Positions 41,201 to 56,200 of a DNA stretch of 64,000 nucleotides are shown one piece after another; position 1 is the first letter of the stretch, and the number at the start of each line of letters is the position of its first letter. The DNA lies in the NCBI GenBank assembly GCA_914767715.1, contig OU612065.1:26784001-26848000 (forward strand), given 5' to 3'. The stretch comes from Membranipora membranacea. Its lineage: Eukaryota > Bryozoa > Gymnolaemata > Cheilostomatida > Membraniporidae. Made by a program: the position numbers and the translations under genes. The notes beneath the pieces are model-generated. The model was not told where the DNA came from and ran no database searches. It saw only the letters and a program-made list of their open reading frames with translations.

Positions 41201-44200
41201 GAGATCAGCTCATGCCCAGAGCTGAGCATGCGCAGAATGTAGTTTCCTTTCTCTAACACACAATGTCCTCAGTCTATGTCTGGCGTCTCAAGGCCATGTT
41301 CTCTTGACTCCTTGCTCCGGAGTTTGACCTTATGTCCAGCCCCGAGATGTTAAATAGAATATGTTTCGGAAAATTCTAGCCTGGTATAGTTAGCCTTACT
41401 CAGTTAACTCCTATACATTCCTGACTTATATCAAATCTTTGATGGATCACACTCACACTCACACTCACACCCATTCATCATTATTATTATATTTTGTAAT
41501 ATTTTTGATGAAAGTTTTTGGATACCTCATCTTGACTCAGTTATACGTGGGCTAGAAACTATTTTTATTCTAATTTTTATCTTCCTAAGTTTTGATTTGA
41601 CTTGATTTGTCACTCAGGTATGTTGTATTTTTTATCCTTATGACAAGATTTTCGTTTTAGGCTGACTACCAATACTGGTTTGGGCTGACTGCCAATAGCA
41701 GTAAAATGATTTAATTATACAAATCTTATATATAGAAACACATTCTTCATCTTCATATGGTGATAGATCAAACACAGGTTTAACCTGTAGTCTATATGTT
41801 CAGACTGTTGTAACTTGAAGCTTTATAAACAGCTCATTGTGTTATCCATTGTTATATTGCTATATATTTCTTTCAGTGATATTGAGACTGTCCGATCAGA
41901 CTGTACCAGCTGACCTAGAGAAATCACCACCAGACTATCACGCTGTCGCTGACTTTCTACACGATAACTTTGATGGACTCGAGGTATTATCTGCCTTATG
42001 CAACTCTGAACCTGATTTTGCTTTCCTAGTCTGTAATTTTGACGGAAACAAAATTTGATACTTATCAAAGAAATTGCGACATTTTGACACGCTGCATATG
42101 GTAACGAGACATTTTTTGTTGGGCATTAAAAATACAACATCAAATTTTAAAAAAATGCTATTTTGGACCACCCCTCACTTAATAATAATTGATTGCTACA
42201 CCAATTCAGTCTTTTGGTCTTGCGATAAATTTTCTTACTAAAAGCGCTTGAAAGTTTATATTATATGTCCAAATGAGACACCAGGAATTCTGCTCAATTC
42301 ACTTTCTTTTGATCATTTAAATAAATTCGCTTCAGGGTAGTGGCCAGTCAAAATGATGGAGAGTTGGTTGCTAAGATCAAGTTCTTTTTGTTGTGTTGAG
42401 GTTATATTGAATCGCAATCACCGTCATGAGCTCAGTATGGTTAGTTAGATAGGATATTCCACTGTGCTCAGCTCCGCTATGAAATTTCAATGCATTAAAA
42501 ATGGTGCTGATTACATTGCTATAGGTGGTGGTGCAGGGTAAGCCTTGGGAATTAAATTTGTGCATCTATAATAAGTCTACAATCATCAGAAAACATCAGG
42601 AGCAGAATTTACAACCTCTTAAGTTTTGAGGTAGTTGTGTCCTCTCAATCACAACACTCCTGTGAATAGTACACGATAACAGGAAATCTTTACATTGGAA
42701 TTTTTGGTCATGTTATTGAGGAATAACAAACCATTTATCATTATCAATCAGGTCATGACTTTACTTAAATTCCTCATTCACTTAGCTGAACGTGTGAAAA
42801 TCTTTATCTTTGCTGGGAAAACTTTCAGAAGTTATGCCATCATTTATCAATTGCTGGTGTATCAAAATGTCGTAATTTGTCTTTATTCAATGTAACTGAC
42901 TGTTGATTGTTAACTATATGCTATTATGTTTTGGTGGCTCTTAGATAAGCGAGTTCTACTTTCTGTTACAGAAACGCAAACAATCCCTGTGCTGGGAAAA
43001 TCTAAATTCACTGCATTCACAGGAAAAATTTGATTGCGTAAAAGTGACCAGTTTTGAAAATTGGACCAAACCATTATTGTTGGCTTTCTCTGTCTATATG
43101 GCTAGGTTTTAAGTATAATTTTGTTTTAATTTTTCCTATTTTTAGGAGAACGGATCTCACATCAAATTGGAGAAGGTGGGACAGTATCTAAAGGGCTGTG
43201 ACCTTCGGCACCCAGCAAAAGTGTCAGAAAAAAACCTCTGGTCCACACTCGAGAAATCGCCTATCCTTACAGGTACTACTATATCGGCATATTTCTGTTT
43301 TACGCTGCAACAACTCCAATTTCTGGTGTATGATCAGGTTAAGTCTTTCCAAGAACAATGAAGCAGACAAAGATTTCTGAGAAAGATTTTTTGTGGTTTG
43401 GAGGACCACCACCCCTGGATAAGGCCTCTGTCCTCATGAACTAGATAGTTTATTGTCTAGTCTTTTGGTTTTCAAGATCGAATAAGCAGTAGCGGACGTA
43501 GGAGTCAGGAATATTGTGAAGATTTGTACTTGTCTACATCTAAGGGTATTCATATGACCACATCAGAGCAGTAACTTAAAGTTTGCCTCTGTTCCAACCT
43601 TCTTTGCTGAAGAATAGAATACCAGTTAATCAATCATAATGATTTATTGCCTGTGGAATATAAGGCAAATGCGTCAAGTCACCAAGATGGCCAATAAAAT
43701 CTGACAAATATCAGTGCCAAATGTCGGCAGAAATCATTATAGGATTTCTATAAATATAGGATTTATGAATTTAATAAACAGTCATTGTCAGAATCGTATT
43801 TTCTTTAGCTATTTTTCCTGTTTTAGGTGGTACAAGAATGCTTAGTGTGAAGAAACCATTTCCAGCCAAATGTTTAACCTGCTAAAGATTTTAAGCCATG
43901 CACTGCATATATATATATATATATATATTATAAGTAATGCTTTAATCATTATCATTATTTAGTATTATGTTGCATTTCATGATGTCTGTATTTCACTACC
44001 CTATGTTATATCTTCAAAGCTCTTATTTTGTGCTGTAATGTCATGATTTTACTTTGTAGGGAGTAAGTACATATATAAATCAGAACCTGATAAATCATTG
44101 GTCCAGCTGTACCAACTCTTGGTGTCCCGAGTCAGTGACGCTCTCACTAGTCCATCGGTAAGTGATCAAAAATCAACAATATCCTAGAAGAGTAAAGTGT

Positions 44201-47200
44201 GCGGGAGAAAATTGGTGCTAGCTAACATTAAGTCACCCTATCTAAACTGGCCAGACTATACTCTAGCTAACATTAAATCACCCTATCTAAACTGGCCAGA
44301 CTATACTCTAGCTAACATTAAGTCACCCTATCTAAACTGGCCAGACTATACTCTAGCTAATATTTACTCCTCTTATCTAGGGTACTCAGTTTTTAAAGTA
44401 ACTGAGGCAATGTTTGCTAGCATGTTGCCACTCCTACATATAATCTTAATGTATCTACCAAAAAGTCTACCCAATCGGCTATCAAGTTTTAACTGTTCAT
44501 TCGATCTTTCTTTTCTAGGCCTCCATTACAAAGTCTCTGTCTGTGGGCTCACAGAGGATGCTTGCCAAGCGATGTAAGCTGCAGAAGATTAGACAGTGAG
44601 TTTTCGTGTACAAGCTCTAGTTTTAAACGATGCTAGTATATGTACTATCTTCTTCTTGTAAATCTCCATTGTTTACTTTTTTGCATTGACACATAAACAT
44701 CCAAATAATCATAGGGGTTGTTCTCAATATTGGCATTGGTTTGTTTATGAATTGATCAACTTTATATAGCTTGTGCATCAGATGGCAAAAAAATCATGTT
44801 ATTTATCTAGGGAGTGTTTCTGCTCCTTGGTGTCAAGCATGGATGTATTTTGTTATCAGTTTTTTGACAGAAAGGAAATTGCATTTGACACCATTTTAAT
44901 TGGATCGGCGTTTCCTTTTGCACCATCTAAGTTAAGAAAACTGGTGTAATGGTGGAAAATTAGCACCATCATGCTGATTGGTATGTTCTCTGACATGAAC
45001 TCGTGAGGTTTCAACTTCTTACATCACCCAAGGAGTTAGAGAAAACTCTCTTTATCTCCTTGCATCACCTTGCAGCAACTCTTTTGAAACTTTTATTTAC
45101 AGATTCGCCTCTAAATCAGAAGGAACCACTCTATCCAATGTGTACAGCGTGTATCTAGGTCAATCATTAGAAGATAACTCCGAGCCGATCTTGATGGCCT
45201 GCAGATTGTCACTCGGTGAAAATGATCAGTATGTATCAAATTACTACCCCACAATGGAACTTTTTAGGCCTTGTGTTCGCTCAGGAAGTTGACATATATA
45301 TGTATATCTATATAAATGATTCAGGATTTCACAAAGAAATTGTATGTATCGATATCCTAGATATTTAGTTGACTGAGATGGTACATAATAATAAATCCTC
45401 CCTGGATCAGTAAACCAAGCCAAACCCATAGTATTCAGGGTAGCAATGTGCCCCAGAGATTGGTCAAACAGTTGACATACAAGTTCATGTTGAACTGAAA
45501 ACCACAAGTATGAAACTTGTTTACATCTTTGCCGAGAGCCGACTGCTTCAGCAGGGACTATTATCTCCTGCTTCAACTGATCTATATGATTTATATATCC
45601 ATATATATACATCCGCATACTCAACCTATTATAAATAATTGTTTAAAAGTTCTCGAAACCACAAACTCAAAAAAGTACTTTGTTGTTGCATTGTTTCACT
45701 TTGCAAATTGCTAATCCCCACACTGTTGTCGGATTGGTGTATTGTCTCTATGATGGGTTAAACAAGTCAGACTCAACAGCTTTTGGTATGAAAAGAGTGT
45801 AATGTTGAGATTTATATTTGACTACTGTCTAAAGTCTCCACCATGGACATATCATGTACAGATTGAGGTACCTTAATTTTCAGAATTCTATCTGCAACCG
45901 TTTCGGGAAAGTCAATCTTTTCGATTCTTTGCAACTTCAGATATAACCCCCCCCCTCCCAAGGAGAAGTCCATATTGGTATCCCTGTGTGTTAGATAATT
46001 TAATTTGAAAATATAGCTAACCTAAAAATGACTAAATCGCCAGTATGAATATATTCAAAAATAAATTCAGCATTTATAGAACCAAGTACCTTTATCAAAC
46101 ACAAAGATGACATGAACAACTCCCTCATAAAAGCAAACTAAACACTGCCTTATATTTACTCCTCTATGTTATCCTCTTTTGCCGTCCATGTCTAAGCCTA
46201 TTTTACTTTTTTAATACTTTGCTGCTAAGCTTGACGCATACCTTTGCATTTACACAACCTCTCATCCTACTTCTCCATGTTGAGTTGATTTCGATTTTTT
46301 GACTGTTGTTTTATCTTTTCAGACCACTGTATCGATGTGAGTTGAAGTTTGGAGCTTTGGGGAACAATCCAGCTGCATATGGGTGAGTCAATAATTTAAA
46401 CATTTCAAAATTATCAAAGAATTGGTTTATGCAAATAATTTAATCACTTCGTAACTTTGCATTAGAATGTATTTATTATGATTAATAGAAAAAAATGGAG
46501 TAGTTTAATTAATTACAAGTAAAGCATGCCTTGTCATGTTATAGAATGTTAAGGTGTTTAAACGAGCAAAATTGTAATTTGAAGTTGCCGGAACTTTGCC
46601 AACACCTACCTATGATAGGTATACTAAATTGATCAATTAAAAAAACAATGTCAGAAGTTGAAAATAATAAAATTTATGGTAATGTGCAAAAAGTATCAAT
46701 AAAATAAGGATGGCAACACCAGTGAGGGATAAAATGAATGACTTCCTTTGGTAATGAAAACATTTGGCTGTTTAATTTTCAGCAGGTTTTGGGTAATAAA
46801 TCAAAATTTTGATGGGAATTAACGCCCACCGAGACTGATCCAAATATCTAATGATCTAGTGGTAGATGCCAAAAGATTCCCCAATCACTTACAATGAAAT
46901 GATGTGTAATAGATACAAACAAAGTAACAAGAAGTCCTGACTGAGATGTATGTATGAAGACTAATTTTATCTCATATGTAAATATTATTTGGGTTCAAAC
47001 TATCGATTTGCTTTCAAAGTGGTGAGATTGAAGACTGTCTGCTATATTCTAAACACTCAGCAATTAATTAAAAGCAAGTAAAAAATGGCAAGTAGTGTTG
47101 CAAAGTTGATAAACAATGAGCTTCTCCGGCCAGGTGGGTTGTTGGGTGGGGGAAAGACTCTTGGGAGGGAGGGAGAATTCAGACTTCTCTGTTCGTTAAT

Positions 47201-50200
47201 CAACTACCTAACTAAACAAGAAATGGCAAGGCTTTATGCTGCTGATGTGTATAGGATAGGCAAAGGGAACCTCTGTGTCTGTCAGAATTATTTGTGTTCC
47301 TACCTCCTAACCTGTTGTGTAATAATCAACTATAGTGCTATCAGAACATGGCCACTCAGTGTGTAGTTCAGTCATGAATCTAAAAATAATGAGGATGACC
47401 AATACAAGAGATAATCAATTAATAATCTATCTGTTAATAACCAGAGCTAAACCCTCAAAACCATCATCAATTTCACCTTATCTCCCACATCACAGGTCAA
47501 ACAAGTTTTAGTTCTCTGCGCCAACAAACAAAACTACTTGTCAGCAATAAAAGTTACTGCTATTTCTCAGTATTTGGATATTACCTTCAGATTTTAACCA
47601 GTAGTTTATCATTCAGGAGAGATCAGTAAAGTGTTCTGCTGAGGCATTAACTGGCAGTACAAATACCACATTACAAGGAAAATTAGAGTTCATATAACCA
47701 CAAACGCCATCATAACATAAATTTATTACGTTATATTGTAATTAAAAAACAAAAAATCATTCCAAATTGCTCCAATCAATATGCCTGGCCAACCTAACCC
47801 TTCAATTGTACTACTTTTCTATATAATGGTGGTGGTTGTTTGATTCCTTGTAATGTCAGACAAGACTGCTAAATAACCCTTCTATTGCACGGCGCTCTTC
47901 TATAATAAAAGTGCGCCGTGCAATAGAGGGGTGTGGTTATTTTGTTCGTTGTGAGACATGACTTCTCAATGGCTCAATCTGACCCACTCATCCGATAGGA
48001 AGCTGAAACAACCGCCTGGCAAGGCAGTCAGCTCAGCGTAGTTAATGAATGAAGTTGTCTGCCTATGATTGCAATATTACATCATGATAATGTACCATCC
48101 AGAGTCCACTGCCCAGCTGTGATGTAGCTTATAATATTGCGTCCTAGTCTATCTGGCGGATAGGTTGGTTCCCATTATTATTATCATGGTGAGATGGAGA
48201 TTACGAATTCAGTCTTATTAACGTCATGTGAATGAAAGCACATGCTGTGCCTCTGGCTATCCGGCCAGTGCTGGAAAAGTACCAATGAATAATGCACATA
48301 CCTTGCCTACATAATCATAACGGTAATGTGAGGGATAATTATACGCTTCATAAGTGCAACCTCAGGTAGTCATTAAACTGTTTAGCTGGATACCAGCACC
48401 TCTCTGGGAAAGTTTTGCCTCATCTCAAAATCAGGACTATGCGTGCCTTTCGACGTTATGTAAGGATTTGTTATAATATAGCCTGAAACGTATAATTGAG
48501 TCGAATTTCTTAGATGGAACAGTTAGATAACTGATATCTAGAATTTTGTGATTTACAATTACACAAAGTTAACTTTGATGAAATAAGTCTCGCGCTCAGT
48601 AGGGTATCGGAAACTCAGATAGTAGTTTGATGGAGGTTTTGCTCTTTCACAAGTGAAATGTGGAAGGTCTGGTTGTTTTGTCTGGGAGGTAAATTATTCC
48701 ACTGCAAGGGTTGATAATCCCGCAACTATCACTCCCACAACTTAAGACCAGACCACAGAAATGTTTGCTCTTGGTTCTATCTTGACTTGTCATTTTAGTC
48801 ACTTATATATTCCTTTGAATAACTGCACTATTTTGTTAATTAATTAGCGTTTCTTTCAAATTTTATAGACTTAATTGCCTTTTTGCCGTCAACACGTCAG
48901 GCGGCAAATGTTGGATTGGAACACCCTCGAGAATTGTGTCGAGTGCCTGTTTGTGGCAGATTAATTCTCTTGTTGTGGTTGGGTCTGGACTACTGTTCTA
49001 ACTGCTCTTTTGTTTAGGGTGTGTCTGAAGTATACTTGGATGGTGGCTTGTCACAACTTTGTCAAGTATAATCATTGCAGAAGAGGTTTATGTGCAACCA
49101 GTTTTTACGGTGGATCAAATGTATTGAGCCTTGAGCAGATGTATTTTATGTCCCGCTGTTCTGTGTTTACACCAAAAAGTCATCGACATGGACAGTTATT
49201 GTGGTAAATAAAATGCTAATGTTATCACGCTTTGGTACTTCAATGTCCAGATTTGTCCAGAGCTTTCAGGCAAGAAAAAAAACACCTGCTGGTGTTGACC
49301 AATAAGAATGCAGTATTTGTGCTTTTTATGTTAATCCAGCCAATAAGACTTGAGATATGAACGGCTGCTCGAGTTTTTAACCGATTAGAATTACACAACC
49401 TGGAGTTCAATCTGCCCTTTATGCTTTGGTTAAAGGTAATCAAATTTATATGACTGTTCAATTCAGCAAAATAATCAGACGATGTCAGTAGGTGTCAATT
49501 ATTAAATGCCTCATTTATTAGAAAAGACGACATCGGGACGACAATAATTTATAAGAAAAAATAATAAAAGAATATAGAAGATGATGATTTTATATGAACG
49601 AAAAAGCTGTAATTACGCTGAGGTCGGTACACATTTGAACTCATATCTCTTGATTGGATTTGTTGGTGTATTATTTATCATGAATGGGAAGCTCCGGGAT
49701 TATCATTCAACACAAGCTTAGGGTAGATAGCAACAAAATATGATCCAATATATCTGATCATGACATGGTGGTCAGCGACCCACTCTCAGCCGGATTATCA
49801 CTTATATAATATACACGATCAGGTGTTCAACTTGATCACTGATAAAAGAGTAGAGTAGAGCTGTCAAAACTAACATCAACTTCAGGGTTGAACAACCTGA
49901 GCTCAGGTATTGCAGTTTTGCCCGCAATATTAACTAACTCTTCAAAGAGGCGAGATAGAAAAAAATGAGAAAACTTTATGCATAAAGCTGTTAAACTTTT
50001 GACAGATTTCTGATGGATTGCTTGAACCATGTTTATAAAACGTACATCCTCTTTCATTGATGGAAAAATAGAATTGTGGTTGACTTGTTAATTTTACAAT
50101 AATAATGAATTTCTTGTCAGATGTGTCTATCAAAGATATCCAATTTATCAAAATCAACTTTTCAGCCCTGGGCGTTGAAGAGTGTTTTGATTTGTAAAAC

Positions 50201-53200
50201 AGGCTAGCTAGTAAAGCAAAAACGAACAACTCCCACTTTTAATCAACTTTATCAGAAAGTACTGAAGTATTTGCTGTTTGCAATCCTATAGCTCTGAATA
50301 TCTCAAGTACCTAAGAGACGTAACCATTACAGTATTACATGTCTGATGGGTGTACCGATTTGAGATTTGATTTGCCTGTTGACGCAAGTTAGTAGCTGTA
50401 CACAACACCGCTAATGACGATGTAATGGCAATATTATTGGCATCAGGTATAGCTGGTTGATTGTGGACGACTTGTTTGTTGAGTGATGATCACATCTTCT
50501 ATGCTGCTCTCATTCTTACTCACTTTTTCGGACAATGTGAATCTGTAAAACCGAAAAGGAACAAAGTTATAAACCAAGTGTCATTGAGGACAGGATGTTA
50601 GCCCAAAGAATTTGACGATTAATTTTTGAATTTAGGCACATTACAAATTGATAAATAATAGGCATGCATTTTAATTCGAAGATTATGACACATCTTTACA
50701 CGTCCTTATGGGGTGTTATGATCTTGAATAAAAGCATCTTTTGCCCTGATCACATCTCAGAAATGTGTAGGATCTAGTTTTGCTAACACTTATCACAATG
50801 GGATAAGTACACAATGTTTAGGGATGAGGGTGCTAGCTGATTGGTTATATGATACCAGAGTAGGGAACTGTTAAGTAGGAGCATCGAGTGGATGTGCATA
50901 CATGAATCCCGCTGGGTTGTACTGAGTTGAACGAGCAATTTTCCGCTGTGTTTTTGCTAATTGTCAGGTGGTGCAGCGCTTGAGCTTATCAGAGACAAAA
51001 GTTTTGTTTTCAGATACTCAATGCGAAGATAATTTTTCATGAAGCCTTTGAATTATTGGTAATCTAAATTCTCACTACTAATGGAATCAAAGCTTAGACA
51101 AAAAGAGTGCTATTTGCACAATTATGATTTTAGCGACCTGCGATTTCTGTTTGTTTACTTTTAATGAAAAGACGATTCTTTTTCAAAGTGTGATTATAAA
51201 AAGACTCTAAATGTCATGACATAAAATGTTTATGCTTGAATTATGAGTTACAATGGGAGGCTAATAGGCCTTATATAGTCCAGTCTTTAGTCGCCTTAAA
51301 AATAACATTTGTATTGCCTGTGCCATCTGCGTAGGATCTCGAATGCTTCAATCAGCCGTATGCTTGTCAAAAATCATAATATTGGTATGCTGCTTTTACT
51401 AAACAGCATGTATCATATTGCAAGGGGCGAATAGCTATTTGCAACTTTGAATTTGAAGAGTTTTAAGCACCATTGAGCTCAAGTTGAGCACAAAGTCTTG
51501 TTGTTCAAACTTCAGTCGCATACAAATACTACAGATAAAGATTATTTTGATATGGAATTTACTCAGGTAATATTTTGTGAAACAAAAGTTAAAGGTCACT
51601 AATCGTTTTTGGTGCCCAATCACCTGCCCATGATTTAGGTGGACTAAAATTCCGGCTATTGATAATGGAATATATCAATTTTTATCCTCGCTTTGAACCT
51701 AATAACTTTGCCTCCTCTTTCTTTGTGGTCAATCACATCTGGCACTTCTCTTACCATCCCTAGATAGCTTCATTTCCACACCAACAAGCAAAAAATTGGT
51801 TTCATTGCCAACATTTTTGTTATCGGTGCGGAGATGTGTTCATCATTACAGAAGCCACAGGCTAGATGTTGAAACTTAGGATTACATGTGCTATCTTTTC
51901 TACCCTCTAATAAAGCAGATAACAGACTGCTACTGTAATATACCCTTATCTCAGCCTGATGTGTGAGCGCAATAATGATGGGCCCCTTGACAAACAATGT
52001 TACTACATATTTCGCCCCCAACCATACCACTTTATCTCCCGATGACAAACTATCCTAGTTTGCATGACCAAGATAACAGCGTTCCTTTGTAATCGGTTGG
52101 CTGGCTACATCAACACCAATATTTGTGACACGGTAAAATTTTCCGTTATAATCATAGGTTGGCAGGCAGAAATCTACGATAATGGTTATGGTTCGAAATT
52201 AAAAGATCTACACGATTAGCTTGAGGGTGTAGGACTAGAGTTCCTTTACTCACACTCTTGGATATAATTTTGTTCACTCCATGGAGTAATGATGCGCATA
52301 GCCCACCCAAAAATTTCTCAGATACCAAGAATTCTCTACAGCATGGATTAGACATTCTGAGTTAATTAAGCTTTTGATTTGCTTTTGATTGTCATTCAAT
52401 GATCATATCTCCACACCAGAGACTATGGATATTATATATAGTCTTTGGCTACACTACTAAATCTTCTACTTGAAAACTTTGTACCAGGATTGTTGGTAAA
52501 TTATGACACTTGATATTCTTGGCTTTGAAATCGTTTGTGGTTTTCCTGACAAAAATGTACATCTGCAACTTCTATATTGCTCCCTACAGATGCGTTGTTG
52601 CAATGAAGAGATTATGGCAGGATGAATTATTGGCTATAAATATGCAGTTATTAGTCAAAAGGGAAGCTTGACTATCCATACATAAGTTATGATGAATAAG
52701 GAATTTTTCTTACCTGGCAACTCCCAGAACTCCACAGATATAAGATGATGCATTTTGTTTAGCTCTCTCGTTTCATATAAGTGATCGCAGTCCCACAATG
52801 CTATTCTAGCGTCTGCGTGTTTATTTTTGTTGTGGAATGTCACAAATCGCACAATACCCTGTCTGCCAGTGATTGTCCTGATGGGCTTGTCTGAATCCAT
52901 TGGATCTATCCTTATAAGTTGTGGACTTTTATATTTCATTGCCAGGAATGGTCCATAGCTTGTGGTTCTGAATATATATTGCTGGCCGTCCCTGCCGAGC
53001 ACACTGTCATGATTGTGGCCCTTTGAGATATGGATCTCATCGGAGCCCAGTCTATGCTCTCCACCAATCTTATTAAAAGCCAGCGAAAGTCGCAAGGCTG
53101 TTGTGTCTTCTTTATGTTCTGCTGGAAGCGGCGCTTTTCCGATGATGGCAAATATTTCCAGATTTGAATATCCTTGTGGGCCTTTGTGTTTGTAGCCAAA

Positions 53201-56200
53201 ATAGTTCTTTGATAGGTCTTTAAATGTTGGCAACTCGAGCTGTGAAAGTAAAGAGGAATTGATTGGTTACAAGTCATCAATGAAAAATGATATGGTTTGA
53301 TCCTGCAAAATAAATGTGTGGGTCTTTTGACATCTTTTTGGATACAGGATAGCTATTGAATAGTTTGTTTCCGAACACTTCTCCATTGAAAGCACAGAAA
53401 ACATGACACATGAAAGACAATATCTTGAAGAGGATGTATGCTCAGGGCTATGAGAGGCATATCTCCCGTTTATTGCCATGTATATGAGTGTTTTATAACC
53501 CTGTAAGGGTTTGGATTTTTTAGCGCTTGTGTGATTGCATTGTCTGGGCATCAAGTTTTGAGTGACTTATCTCAATAAACACTAGTGTGTTTCTATGTTT
53601 CATGCAGTCGGATCTCTATAAAAAGTTACTTGATAATGTCAGAATGATTACAGGGCCTATTAGCTTACAATCTATGTTCAGTTCAAGTTACAGAAAAAGA
53701 TTTGAGGTGCGTCAGCCAGCTCAAACTATGATGGGCGGATTCTTAATGATCTAGCACATCGAAGCCTATAGTTTGTTATTCATGCTGACTCCTATGTTTG
53801 TTTTATACAAGTGGATGGGAACAAGATTGGGATAATCACCTATCAATTGTAATGATTTTTGTAAACAGCATTAGAGAGCAGTAGAAATTCCAAAATCATT
53901 TCGTGTATTTATTCCATCGAGGATTGCCTATTGTCACACAGGTGTCAGGCTACTCATGTATGGGTGGTATGAAACACCTCCTCAGGTGTTCTTGGTATTG
54001 TCATGTGGTTGTATTTTGACAATGGAATTAACTCGATAAAACGATAGAGGAAATGAGAAACACCACCATCAAAATACGAAACATGATCATTTGAATAATT
54101 GCTGATACTCAAATCCACTTCCAAATATTACTCATCAATCGCATGTGAACCTGTGGATGTTAGACATTAGTCTGGTTCGGTTGTAAGGGTAAACACTGGC
54201 TCTTTAGTCGTCAGGGTGATAGACAAATACTAGCCCATCTCACACCTCTGAATTATGCCATCAATATCACAAGCCACCGCTAACTGTCAACCCTATACAT
54301 CGAACTGACAACCCTGGGCACTGTCAAAGATACCAAATAGTCATTGGCACTGTTGTCAATTATTTTGTCTCTTGGCTGTTGTCTCCACAGCCAGCCTCTC
54401 TTGAGCTTATTTGGCCCGATGTAACAATGAGATATATTCACTCGGAGTTTGTCGCATAGATTTTGCTTACACTTCTCAGTTTTATGAGAGGCTGTGACTG
54501 TCTGTGACTGGAGAATTTCTCTGACCCTGAGAGGATCTGAAAGTGCCATCACCCACTTATTATCAGATATAATTGAGCTAGTTATGTGGCTGAAAATGCG
54601 GCTGCTGCAAGCCAACCATGCACTAATGTGTTGCCTTTAGTCGCAGTAGGTGTTCTAATTGCATCAATTTGTGATATTTTTTATCTGAAATATCTTTTGA
54701 TTATGCCAATTAACTTCATACCCACGTTTTATATCAAATGTCACCCATGCCAAGTACAATAAAGATCTTCGGCTTGATATCAAAACCCAAATGGTCGGGC
54801 TGCATTAAAAAGATTTCCCCGCTGAGCAACTGCCAGTTGGGCACAACTGGTAAATGTCACGCCGTCTTTCTCCGTGTTCAGACAAAGGTGTTTAGTTACA
54901 ACTGATTTCTTTGATAAACAAAACTTCATGACATTTTGGATTTTTTTGTAAAAATGTTTTGAAACAAACAACCTTAAAACGAAACAAAGGTTACACCGAC
55001 TTGCAAAATACAAAAACACTCGTCAGTGTGGCTCCCTTAATCTATAGCTTATATAACTAAGCTTGTGTCCATGTTATACACAACTACGTATACGAGACTT
55101 CAACTGAAGCAACTTGATGGACAATCTGACCAGATATCTATGGTGTAAATTGACTTAATGATGGGATAATTGCTCAAGGAAGAATATATACACATGATAC
55201 ACGACAAGAGATTTTTTGCACACTTAATCCATTGCTTTGAAAACAAGCAGGGATTGATGTGAATGAATTTCAAAAGTATTGCTCGAAAACTTACCGCAAA
55301 TGCTAATCCGCATAGTGCTAACAAAGACAATAAGACTCTCTCCATGGCGTTACTCCACCGTGCCATCCTTCTATCTAATGGTTGTCTGCTATGAGTTGCT
55401 CTATTCTTATCTTTAGCATGCCTATGCTCATTGCCAAGAGGATTGAGATAGTGGATCAGCCAATCACAAACTAGCATTGAAAGGGCAACTCCCACTATTG
55501 AATTGTCAATTATAAGATTTGTAAACAATGCCCATCATCATATTTATGTAGGGTGATTTCAAACAAAGACATTGCTAATTAGAGATATCAGATTGCTGGT
55601 TATTAGATGGAATGCACTTGGCGTTTGGTGGCCATTTCATGAGATCAGCTACTAATTAGTAAGAATGCGAACCACTCATTATCATAGTTTATCTCAGATG
55701 TACTTCTCAATTATTCTTTGCACCATGTGTTCAGTTTTGTCATTATTATTGTATGGTGGGCTGTATACCATGCATTAGTCCAGGTAGGGGGGAACCAGTT
55801 CTAAGTAAATAATAAATTATCATGCATGCGTCATCAGGATAAATTTAGAACCCTAGACACTTATTGTTTTTGCTAGTGTTCTAACTTTATCTCGAATATG
55901 GTAAGTCACTGAACTCAATGTTTACGACTGATTTACACTCGAGGGTTTCTGAGAGGTTGTGCATGGATGGACCTTGTCACCAAACACAATAAATGTAGAG
56001 CCTCTCTAGTACATTAGTGACCAAGTTAGAAACACCAACCTGCCCAGATGTGCGCCTATTAATTATAATAGATTAAAATTTATTATTCATTCTAATAACC
56101 ATTTATTACAATGATCATAATTGAACCTACGGGTATGTGTGGTGCCAAATGCTGATACAGTCATAAGGTAGAATTTTATTATCTTTTTGGCATAAAAGAG

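Noticed and set aside
47085-47366. Plus-strand 93-codon open frame in the giant ANAPC4 intron
   Set aside because: No family resemblance or splice support; the G-rich purine stretch inside it explains the lack of stops.
52152-52355. Minus-strand open frame starting MSNPCCREF
   Set aside because: It lies in the second intron of the Tae4-like gene and its phase does not fit the preceding donor. No family seen.
52714-53239. Bacterial contamination as the explanation for the Tae4-like gene
   Set aside because: The frame is split by GT-AG introns, has a eukaryotic signal-peptide exon, and lies inside an intact ANAPC4 gene on the same contig.
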